Shown piece after piece: positions 1 to 11,500 of a stretch of DNA of 11,500 bases. The notes under the pieces were generated by a model. It made no database searches and had not been told where the DNA came from. It was given only the letters and a program-made list of their open reading frames with translations. The stretch's first letter is position 1, and each line of letters opens with the position of its first letter. Position numbers and translations under genes: made by a program. Source of the DNA: Anaeromyces robustus (Eukaryota; Neocallimastigomycota; Neocallimastigomycetes; Neocallimastigales; Neocallimastigaceae); assembly GCA_002104895.1 (NCBI GenBank), contig MCFG01000088.1:166001-177500 (forward strand), read 5' to 3'.

Positions 1-196
1 TATTTGTTTTTTATTTTATAATATATAAATTGTATAAATATATATTATTCATTTTGTTTATTGTACAAAAAAAAAAAAAAATAAAAAAATAAAACAAAAT
101 ATGAATATTATTAAAATACTAATAATAATAAATTTAAAAACTTATAAAATTAAAGAAAAAAAGAAATATATATTTTTATATATAGATTTTCATTAC

Positions 197-229
197 TTCA
201 TGAGTTTCTGTTTCACCAGAATTTTCCAT
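197..229 (-). CDS. Possible first coding exon of a gene running off the left edge (partial)
   Basis: On the minus strand an ATG at 229 opens an 11-codon segment, MENSGETETHE, that meets a GT (GTAATG) at 196-191. This short patch has clearly higher base complexity and ordinary codons compared with the AT-only DNA around it, as do the verified exons elsewhere in this window. Reading on without splicing reaches a stop within a few codons, so if it is a gene the GT would be a 5' splice site and the rest would lie beyond position 1. I see no convincing second exon in 1-190, which would be mostly intron. The peptide is too short to recognise. Orientation matches the two genes to the right. It could also be a chance island. 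Confidence 0.35.
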
Positions 230-309
230 ATTTAATATAATTTATTCTTTTTCTTTCTTTCCTTCTTTCTTTTTTTATTATATTATGTAATTTTAATAAC
301 AACTTATTG

Positions 310-760
310 TTTAATTTTTTTTTAAGTCTTTACTAATTCAACTCAGTGGAACTCAAGGATTTTTACTGTTATAAATTTATTTAATGCTTTTGTTTTAGTT
401 TATTAATTTTGATATATATATATATTATATATATATATGAATGTTATTGATAGTAAAATAATATATGTGTTATATATATAATAGTTACTTTTTTTTCTTT
501 TTTTATATATTTGTAAAGTCTATTGATTTGTTAATTGAATTATGAATTACGATTCTTGATTCTTATTATTTATTTTATTAGTAATTGGTTGATATATTTA
601 AATGTTTATATTTTTGCTAATGGAAAAAAAAGAAGACAATTCAAAGAATATATAATGAAGATAAAAAATGAAATTTTTTTTATTATACCCGTTGATTATG
701 ACGATAGTTTTTTTATATTTTTTTTTTTATTTTTTATTTTTTTTTTTAGAAAATTATTAT
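310..760 (+). other. Possible decayed plus-strand coding remnant (membrane-protein-like)
   Basis: Two patches here are more complex than the surrounding DNA. At about 326-400 a plus-strand frame follows a T-run ending in AAG and reads VFTNSTQWNSRIFTVINLF and on, until a TAA near 401. At 535-710 a second open frame has no ATG at its left end. It gives a hydrophobic stretch containing FLILIIYFISNWLIYLNVY, then a basic segment (ANGKKRRQFKEY) and IIPVDYDDS, and then dissolves into Phe codons from a T-run. A hydrophobic helix followed by basic residues resembles the end of a multi-pass membrane protein, possibly a class C GPCR, a family expanded in gut fungi. I cannot join the patches with convincing splice sites, so this is a guess at a relic or at exons I cannot model. 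Confidence 0.2.
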
Positions 761-1262
761 AATTCTCTTCTTCTTTTTTTTTTTTAATTATAATTTTTCT
801 TTTTTATGCTTCGATTAACTATATATTTTTTATGTTACTATTGTCTAAATCTATAAAAATATATTCTTAAATACTTTTTATTTTTTTTTTATCGAATAAT
901 ATGTATTAATTAGCTTTTTTTTCCCCTTAACAAATATATTTTCTAAATGGCATATAAAACACAAATGATTATTATAGATGCTTAAAAGCTATTTATTTAT
1001 TTTTTATTTATAATTATATCGATTTCTTTTGTATTGAATGTTATATATAATAATATAATTATTAAATGAATAGTTAAGAAAGAAAGTAGTTTTTTTCCCC
1101 TTTATTAAATTTATGATTCTTTTTTATCCATAAATATACATTATATATATTATATTGAAATTTTATTAATGATCAAGGTATATATATTAAAGTTAATATT
1201 TTTTAATCAATATTAATCCTTGCATTATTATTATTATATATATTTGATATATACAAGGCTAT

Positions 1263-1307
1263 GTATTTATTATATTTATTGTATTTATTGTATTTATTGT
1301 ATTTATT
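1263..1307. repeat. Tandem repeat, 9-bp unit GTATTTATT, five copies
   Basis: Five consecutive 9-bp units are readable: GTATTTATT at 1263-1271, ATATTTATT at 1272-1280 (one change), then three exact GTATTTATT units at 1281-1307. It lies in non-coding DNA with no associated gene. Confidence 0.9.
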
Positions 1308-2046
1308 TTTTCGTTTATTGCTTTAAAGATTTTATATAAATAGTACTTTTAAATATAAAGTATGAACTATGTATAATTTATTTTTATTATGTAATAATAA
1401 TGTATATATAAAATAAATATAAAAATAAAAAAGATAATAATTATTTTATAAATATATCTATATAAAATTATAATTTTTATTTTATTAAAAAAAATTCAAT
1501 ATATTATTGTTATATTTTAAGATATTAATTTTATAAAAATACTATTGTTAATATATATATAATATTAAAAAATTAATAACTATTAATAAATATTAAAAAT
1601 AATGACAAATATTTAGATTTATAACAACATATTAATAATAAATATTATATTTTTACATTTATATATAATTTATAAATATATAGTAAATATATAATAAAGA
1701 CTTTTTTCATACATTTTTTTTTTATTGTAGAAAAAATTTTATAAATTCTATTTTATCAATTTAATTAATTTTAGGTTGTAACATATACATAAAAAAAGTT
1801 TATAAATTTCTTTTTTGCATAATGTATATACAAATGAAAACAATTTTGAATTGGATATATAAAACTTAAATGTATAATAAACTCTTTTTATTTTTTTTCT
1901 TCTTAATATGAATATAATAAATAAATAATTATTATTATATATAATTAATTATATTATTATAATGAAAAGCTTAAAATTTTTTAAATTTTAATTCTATTAA
2001 AAGAAAAATTTTTTAAATAAAAAAGTAAAATTTTTATTGAAAAATG

Positions 2047-2200
2047 ATAATTTAATATATATAAAAAATTAATCATATTTTTCTCTTCAATTATATTATT
2101 ATGGCTTTTTTTTATTATATAACATAATTTAATATATATAAAAATTAATAATATTTTTCTCTTCAATTATATTATTATGGCTTTTTTTTTATTATATAAC
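2047..2200. repeat. 77-bp direct tandem duplication
   Basis: Positions 2047-2123 and 2124-2200 are head-to-tail copies of one 77-bp sequence, each beginning ATAATTTAATATATA and ending ATTATATAAC. Both contain the landmark string CTCTTCAATTATATTATTA followed by TGGC. They differ only by an A-run of 6 versus 5, one C-to-A change (AATCAT versus AATAAT), and a T-run of 8 versus 9, so the total length stays 77. There are no target-site duplications or terminal inverted repeats. A minus-strand open frame crosses both copies but has no credible coding character. Confidence 0.92.
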
Positions 2201-2434
2201 AATTTCTATGGTAATAAAAACATTTTTTTGTTGACCTTTATTGCTGTTTTTAATTTTTTATATTTTTTAATAATTTTTTTTTTAGAATACTATTTTTTTC
2301 ATATTTTTTATAGTATATAATAATATAATAAAACTTTTAAATACTAGATAATATATTATTTATATTCATAAATAAATACACATTCTTTTATATTATTTAA
2401 TTATTGAATAAAACAATGGAACAAAACAAGCCTA

Positions 2435-2622
<188 letters not shown>

Positions 2623-2894
2623 TTATTAAATTATTAAATTATTAAATTAAAGTTTTTATGTTAAATGTATGTTTAATTAAATCTTTTTTTTTTTTTTTTT
2701 TTTTAAATTTTTTATATTAAATACTTTTTTATTAATTATTTTATATTTTTTTTTTTTTTGATAAATTACATATTATATTATTTTAATTTTTATTTTAATT
2801 TTTATTTTTATTATAAATTATTTTATTTTTTATTTTTTTTATTAATTTACTTTTTTTATGATTTTATTTTATTATTATAAATTTATTATAGTTA

Positions 2895-5660
<2,766 letters not shown>

Positions 5661-6952
5661 TTCGACTAATTTAATTTAGTATATTTTTTTTTTTTTTTAA
5701 CTTTTATTTTAGAAAAACCTTTTTATTAATATTAGAATTTATAATTATTTCGGAGAATCCAAATTATTTTATATTTTATTTTATAATGGATGGTTGATTC
5801 TTTTAAATTTCTTTTTTTCTTTCTTTTTTAATATTAATTATTATTATTATTATTATTGTTTTATAAAGGTTGTGTTATTGATTAATTCAATTTTTAATTA
5901 TATTTGTATTTTTTTTTTATTTTAATTATATTATTATTATTGTTTTCTTTTTTATTTTTTTTTTGTTTTAGTTTATTTTAAAATGGAAATTTCATTTTTT
6001 AATTTTAGAAAAAAAAAAAACATTTAATTTTTAATAATTATATTTTATTATTATTTTTAAATTATTTTCTTTACATAATTATATATAATACTATTATATT
6101 ATTATTATATATTTATTCAAAACATTTTTTTTTAATATTTAAAATATTAATATTTTAAAATATTGTGTCATAATATTTTTTTTTATATTAAATTTAATTT
6201 CATTCTAATTTAACATTAAATTTAACTAAATCATTTGATTCTAAATAAATATACATTATTTTTTTCTTTTCTATTATATTATTAATAATATTAATTATAA
6301 TAATTATTTATTTATTTATTAATTAAATATTTTAATTAAATATTTTAAATAAATAAATAAATAAATATAAATAAATAAATAAATAAATAAATAAATATTT
6401 TACACATTAAATACAGAATTTATTATTCTTTTATTATTTTTTTTATAATTTATATATTATGGAATTAGGTTTTTTTTTTTTATTACATAAAACAGACTAT
6501 TATTATATAATATTTATTTTTCTAATTTTTAATTAATTATTATTTATTAATGTTTTATGATTTTTTTTATGTTATTATTAAAAAAAACTGATTATATATA
6601 TTTAATAGATAATTAAAAGGTATATTAATGTAAATGAAATAATTTTTATAATAATAGATATTATGTATATTATCAATAAATATAAGATATAATGAAAAGA
6701 TATAAAAAGTTAAAAAAAAAGTAATTGAATATTAAACGAAGAAAAAAAAATTACAAAAATAAAAAAATATAACGTGATTAAAGAAAAATTAAAAATTAAT
6801 ATTTGGAAAGGTAAAAAAATAAAAGTTTTATATTTTGAATTTTTTTTTTTTTTTTTTTTTTTTGCTAATTATGTTTTGTCTTAATTATGTATATTTATTT
6901 TACAATTTCTATATTTCTATAAATTATATATATATATGTATATAATTTATAT
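5661..6952. other. Intergenic region between the RagC gene and the coiled-coil gene
   Basis: Both flanking genes are on the minus strand, so this 1.3-kb stretch should hold the RagC promoter and 5' UTR (right after 5660) and the 3' UTR and terminator of the coiled-coil gene (left of 6953). The segment at about 5661-5830 has slightly higher complexity, including GGATTCTCCGAAATAAT on the minus strand. That would suit a 5' UTR ending at GTCGAAATG. The rest is AT-rich, with an imperfect TAAA array (6346-6395) and a 23-base T-run (6841-6863). I see no coding frame and no RNA gene. Confidence 0.6.
6346..6395. repeat. Interrupted (TAAA)12 microsatellite
   Basis: Five TAAA units (6346-6365), a TA insertion at 6366-6367, then seven more units to 6395. 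It is shorter and less regular than the two long TAAA arrays in the window. Confidence 0.9.
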
Positions 6953-7797
6953 TTATAGTGGTATAGTACTTTTTGATGATAATGCTTGCATTAATGCTTG
7001 TGGGAAGAATAATTGATTTGTTAAATGATGACATATACCATAATCACCGGCTAAATAAACAACATACTCTACAACAATAAAACAGATTAATACGCCGAAT
7101 AACCATGAAAGAAGGAATAGTAGTGAAAATTGTATTTTATGATTAAATAGTACTGATGAAAGTGATTTTTTATCTTTATATATATATATAAATATTTATA
7201 TTTATATTTAAAAATTATTATGATATTTATAATATATATATAATAATTAAATGAAAATTAATATTAAAATGTTATTTTAAGTATATATATAGTATAAAAA
7301 TATTTTAATAATAAATAGTTATATTAATATATACCAATAGATATAGTTGAAATTTTTTTATTATTTTCATTTATTATATCCTGTTCTTTAATATTTAATT
7401 CATTAATGATATCCTTTTGACGTTCAATTTCCTGTATTAATTCTTGTTTTTCTTTATCATCATATTTTTGTATAATTTCTAATTGAGTTTCCTCTTTAAT
7501 TTTTTGAATTATTCCTTCCATGTTTTCATTTGAATATTTTAATAATTCATTCTCATTTTCTTTTAATTGTTGTAATTCATTTAATTGATTTTCTAATAAT
7601 TTAACTTTTTCTTTTAAATCTCTGTTCTCAAACTGATCTGTTTTTTTTGTTTCATATTATTTATTATAATAATAATATAAATTATTATTTAATATATTGA
7701 ATAATATAATTATATATATTATTTTTTTTTTTTTTTTAGAAATTTTTTTATAATATTGTATGTGATTAAAGGGGAAAAGAAAGAAGTATATTATAAA

Positions 7798-7846
<49 letters not shown>

Positions 7847-9559
7847 TATAATAATATAATATATATATATATAAAGCTTCAATATTAACTTTTTAATAAT
7901 TCTGCTTCCATGAATTTATTTAATTTTTGAGCTTTATATAATTATATATTATATAATTAATATATAAATAAATAATAAATAATATTCATATTAATCATAT
8001 TATTTGATATATATAATATGATTATCGTTATTATTATTTATTTATTTATATTGATAAAATATTTAAAAATATTGTAAAAAAATTAAAAATAAAAATAATA
8101 ATAAAATAAATAAAATAAAATAAAATATTTAATATATAGATTTTAAAAATAGTTCAATTAAAGAAAATATATAATTTTTTAATTTATTCATTTCGCAGTT
8201 TATTTATGTTATTGTATTTATTATTTTTAACTTACATGTTTTCAGTTTACTCTTAAGTACCTATATATAAATATCAATTAAAATATTAGATTAAATTATA
8301 TTTAAATAAAGAATGTTGTTATATATATATACTAAAAAAAAAAAAAATTACGTTTTCTAATTGATTTCTATCATGATCACTGCTACTAATTTCACTTTGT
8401 ATTTCATCCATTAATGTCTAAAAAAGTATAGTAAGAAAGTTAGATACATATATTATATTTCTTTTTTATTATTATATATAAAATGTAGCTTACAGGTTTA
8501 TCATGATAATCATTCTTTATATCCCTAATATTTTATTATAATTATATAAATAATTGTAATATTATATTTATTTAATAAATAAGTAAATAAATAAACACAT
8601 TTATTTTATTTCATTTTATTTTATTTTATATTGATTTTATAATATTTAAATTACTTGATTTCTTCTTTTTCATTATCTAATTCTTCAGCTATCATTCTTA
8701 AATGTTCATTTTCATCTTCTAATTTTTTTTTCTCTATTGAAATATCATTTAATATTTCTAATTGTTCTTTTAAATTAAGATTTTCTTTATTTATTTTTTC
8801 ATTTTCCTCTTTTAACTAATTTATATTGTAAATAAAAATGATAAAGAATATATATATATATAAGAATTGTTAAAAGATATTATATAAATAATTTCTTTTT
8901 TATAATTATAAATTATTAATGATGATAATTGAAATATTCACATTTTGAATAATTATTTCAGAATTTTTAATTTTGTTTTCATTGGCACTTAATTCTTTCT
9001 TCATAGATTGAATTGAAATTTTGTAATCATTAATTTCATTATTTTTTTCCTGAAGTTCGTTTGTCATATGTTCATTTTTTTCTTTTGATAAAAATTATGA
9101 GTTTTTATATTTAAAAAGTTAATAATAATAAAATTATAGTAATGGTTTAAAATATTATTGATAATATATAAATTACATTTTCATGTTACCTTTTAATTGT
9201 TTTATAGTTGATTTCTGCTTTTCAATTTCATTATTTAAATCAATAACTGTTGCTTTGTTGGCTTTTTCGAACTAAAAATATTTATATATATATAGTAATT
9301 AATAAATATTTTTTTTTCATTATACATAATTAATAATATAATATATATATAATATTAAAATATATATACTTCTTCAATTTCATTTTTCTTTTTTGATAAA
9401 GTATTATTGACTTTATTTAATTCTTCTTTTAACTTTGTTATTTCCAATTCTAATTTACTATTTATTTCTTCAATTTTTCTTATATACTCTGAATCTTCAA
9501 TTTTTTTATTATTTTTATTGACACTCTTCTTTATTTTTTTTTAATTAGAAAAAGAAAGA

Positions 9560-9607
<48 letters not shown>

Positions 9608-10134
9608 TATATATTATAACTTATTATACAGAAATTTCGTAGGATATATAATTTTTATATATTAATTATACAATAATATATAAAGAATATATTTACATAA
9701 TTTTCATTTAATGAATCAACTGAATATATACTAATATTATTCGATTTTAAAATTGAATCAGAATTCATGTAAAAAGAACTATTAGATGTATTTGTAAAGT
9801 CATTTGGATTGAAATGCTTCTTTTTTACAGGTGTACATGATATAAAATCCTTATCAATTAATGATGATGATGTAGAAGGGGCATGATTATATTTAATACT
9901 TGAATCACTTTGAAATGAATTATTACTATATTTCAAATTCTTTTCTTGTCCCATTGAAAAACTACTATTTGAAGTTTTTAAGTTATTAGAATTTAATACT
10001 GAATAAGAGTCATGACTGTAACTTTTTTTTGGACGTATTGGTGAGCCTAAATCTATTGGCATAGTTCGAGGCTTTGATAAATTTGAATATTTGTTTTTTT
10101 CAATAGGTTTCTCTTCAATATTATTTGTTATCAT
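6953..10134 (-). CDS. Coiled-coil protein with one C-terminal membrane anchor, eleven exons
   Basis: Exons (minus strand): 10134-9697, 9528-9370, 9271-9190, 9081-8942, 8815-8655, 8524-8494, 8417-8352, 8260-8236, 7931-7890, 7637-7335, 7173-6953; all introns GT-AG, frame kept throughout, 555 residues. The start is the first ATG in its frame, with a TAA two codons upstream. Residues 1-146 are Ser/Asn-rich and probably disordered, with SPIRPKK at 31-37 and TPVKKK at 101-106 fitting the CDK consensus S/T-P-x-K/R, and recurring short N-x-SF motifs (NSSFSM, NNSFQSD, NSSFYMNSD). Residues 147-482 are Glu/Lys/Asn/Leu/Ile-rich and coiled-coil-like, with a likely break at about 328-359. One hydrophobic helix lies at about 498-517 (core SLLFLLSWLFGVLICF), followed by a tail of about 38 residues ending STIPL; there is no signal peptide. 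I recognise no family. The architecture fits a tether or scaffold on the ER, nuclear envelope, Golgi or an outer membrane. The three small exons 8524-8494, 8260-8236 and 7931-7890 are the least certain parts. Confidence 0.8.
7801..7845. repeat. (TAA)15 microsatellite in an intron of the coiled-coil gene
   Basis: Fifteen uninterrupted TAA units lie in intron 7638-7889. On the sense strand the array reads (TTA)n. No effect on splicing can be inferred. Confidence 0.95.
9561..9601. repeat. 41-base A-run in the first intron of the coiled-coil gene
   Basis: Forty-one consecutive A bases on the plus strand become a 41-U tract in the minus-strand pre-mRNA, in intron 9529-9696. The tract is followed by GTCTTTCTTTTTCTAATTAA, giving a possible branch-point-like CTAAT at 9548-9544, then the acceptor at 9530-9529. 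It may act as an exaggerated polypyrimidine tract. The exact length is likely to vary and to be poorly sequenced. Confidence 0.9.
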
Positions 10135-11500
10135 CTTTTATTTTTTTTTTATTTCTTACTTTTTAATTAATAAATTAATAAAAAATTTAAGTTTATATAA
10201 TTGCTGAATTTTTTTATTTTTTATAAAAAAGTAAAACTAATATATGTTACAATTTCAATAAAATTTATTATTAATATAATGTTATTAAAATAATTATTAT
10301 ATAATTTTGTATTAATGAATATATATATTTAATGTAGTTAATATTTTAAATAAGTTTTAATAGTTATTGATATATATATATATTTCATTATTGAATTTCT
10401 ATTATAAATAAGTATTTATTTTAAAATTTAATACAGTAATTTTAAATAAAAAAAAAAAAAAAGATATTAAAAAAAAAAAAAAAAAATTTTTATTGTCTGT
10501 AATAAAAAATAAATATTTTTATTATTAAAAATTAAAAATTCTTTTTTTTTTTTTTAAAAAAAAGAATTAATTTTTATTATTTTATAATTTTATTATTTTA
10601 TTATTTTATTAATTTTTTATGTTTCTTAACTTCATTTTATATATTAAAAATTTAATTAAAATATAATATTATAATATATTATAATATATATTAATATATT
10701 AATATCAAATTAATTTCCATAATATCAAAATATTTTAAACTTTTTGATTATTTTTCCTCATTTTTTATTAAAAAGATATAAAAGAATAAAAAAAAAAGTT
10801 TAAAAAAATTTATTAAATAATTTTATTATATGTTCATTTATAAAATAATATGTCAAAAGATAATCAATATTATGGCATTATTAAAAGCCTAATCAATTAT
10901 ATTTTTGTTATAATAAAATAATGAATAATAAATGATGAATTGGAGTAATAAATAATGAATAGTTAATAATTAAAAATATATGAAAAAAAAAGTAATAAAA
11001 GGCATTATAATATTATAATAGTATAATAATTATAATAATTAATAATATATAATATTATAAATATAAATGTACTGAATTTTTTTTAGAACTTTATTTTTTA
11101 AAATACTGTTATTTTACTTATGAATATAAATATAATAAATAAGAATGTAATAATTTGTAACCTTATTAATTTTTTTTCTTTTAAATTTATATAAAAGACC
11201 AATAAATAAATAAAAAAATAGATGCTTATAATTAAATTATTTGAAAGTAGTTTTTATTTAAAAATATATATTCCTAACTGTATGGTTTTCATTTATAAAA
11301 TATATATATAATAAAATATTTATCAATAAATCCAAAGAAAAAAAAACTAAAAAAAATATTAAATATAATAATAATAAAAATAATAATTAATAGATATTAT
11401 GTATGTATGTGTGTGTTTAAAATATTGTTAAATTTATTAAATAATGGACTGTACATATAAAAGGGTTATCATATTATGAGTATACAATAATATATTGATA
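10135..11500. other. Upstream region of the coiled-coil gene, no gene seen
   Basis: This 1.4-kb stretch precedes the ATG at 10134 and should contain its promoter and 5' UTR; the bases just before the ATG are an A-run, TAA and AAG. It contains A-runs (10447-10486), an extended inverted repeat (about 10518-10577) and a short GT-rich patch near 11399-11416. The longest complex-looking frame (plus strand from 11222, 29 codons from ATG) has no coding signal. I see no credible exon, tRNA or other RNA gene. Confidence 0.6.
10518..10577. repeat. Extended AT inverted repeat
   Basis: The core arms AATTCTTTTTTTT (10537-10549) and AAAAAAAAGAATT (10556-10568) pair perfectly around a short T loop. The flanks ATTATTAAAAATTA on the left and TAATTTTTATTAT on the right extend the symmetry with a three-base offset, giving about 60 bp in total. 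No coding region, target-site duplication or second copy was seen, so there is no case for a mobile element. Confidence 0.65.

Noticed and set aside
1981-2166. Minus-strand 61-codon open frame
   Set aside because: It is composed of AT-rich codons (Ile, Leu, Phe, Lys, Asn, Tyr) with no motif, and it crosses the boundary of the 77-bp tandem duplication. This is expected by chance in such DNA.
7324-7521. The 65-codon open frame treated as a separate small gene
   Set aside because: It is an internal Met within the 303-nt exon 7637-7335 of the coiled-coil gene. The frame is open upstream of the Met, and its end runs past the donor site GTATAT.
8170-8215. Extra exon of the coiled-coil gene around the AACTGCGAAATGAATAAATT patch (minus strand)
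   Set aside because: The patch is slightly more complex than its surroundings, but no acceptor AG lies before it within the intron in a usable position. The flanking exons already join in phase without it.
9561-9601. Poly-A tail of a retrogene or retrotransposon
   Set aside because: The run is inside an intron between two in-phase exons, with no target-site duplication or reverse-transcriptase-like sequence nearby. On the sense strand it acts as a U tract before the acceptor.
9655-10134. The 159-residue open frame taken as a complete protein
   Set aside because: Its last 13 residues come from reading through the donor at 9696 (GTAAAT) into the intron. The protein continues in the exon at 9528-9370 and nine more.
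10518-10577. MITE-like transposable element
   Set aside because: The symmetry is almost entirely A/T runs, there is no target-site duplication, and no second copy exists in the window.

Overview
The window is eukaryotic nuclear DNA of extreme A+T richness, full of homopolymer runs and TAAA, TAA and ATT microsatellites. It carries two intron-dense protein genes, both on the minus strand, that become visible only when short exons are joined across 76-304 nt introns. A very AT-rich, intron-rich genome whose reconstructed proteins have no poly-Asn or poly-Gln tracts, and which encodes a fungal/animal-type RagC GTPase, best fits an anaerobic gut fungus (Neocallimastigomycota). That assignment is an inference from genome style. 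Dictyostelium is less likely (intron density too high), and Plasmodium is unlikely (not known to have Rag GTPases).

Layout, left to right: (1) 1-229, a possible minus-strand first exon starting at 229 and running off the left edge. (2) 230-2894, about 2.7 kb of mostly non-coding DNA with a possible decayed plus-strand coding remnant (310-760), a 9-bp tandem repeat, a clean 77-bp tandem duplication and a perfect (TAAA)47 array. (3) 5660-2895, minus strand, ten coding exons encoding a 392-residue RagC/D (Gtr2) GTPase; its first coding exon appears to hold only the ATG. (4) 5661-6952, intergenic DNA. (5) 10134-6953, minus strand, eleven exons encoding a 555-residue protein I cannot assign to a family. 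It has a Ser/Asn-rich N-terminus with two CDK-type sites, a long coiled coil, and one C-terminal membrane segment followed by a short tail. (6) 10135-11500, AT-rich upstream DNA with no supported gene.

In both genes every splice junction I chose keeps the reading frame to a single terminal stop, and all introns are GT-AG. No tRNA, rRNA, CRISPR array, transposon or prokaryotic-type operon was seen. RagC acts with a RagA/Gtr1 partner on the vacuole/lysosome to control TORC1. The coiled-coil protein is probably a membrane-anchored tether or scaffold. Nothing shows that the two genes work together; they are simply tandem neighbours.

The items most worth a second look are the initiator-only exon of the RagC gene, the KASH-like architecture of the coiled-coil protein, the unusual frequency of AAG 3' splice sites, and the very long uninterrupted TAAA arrays. 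I found no clear evidence of a new multi-gene system.
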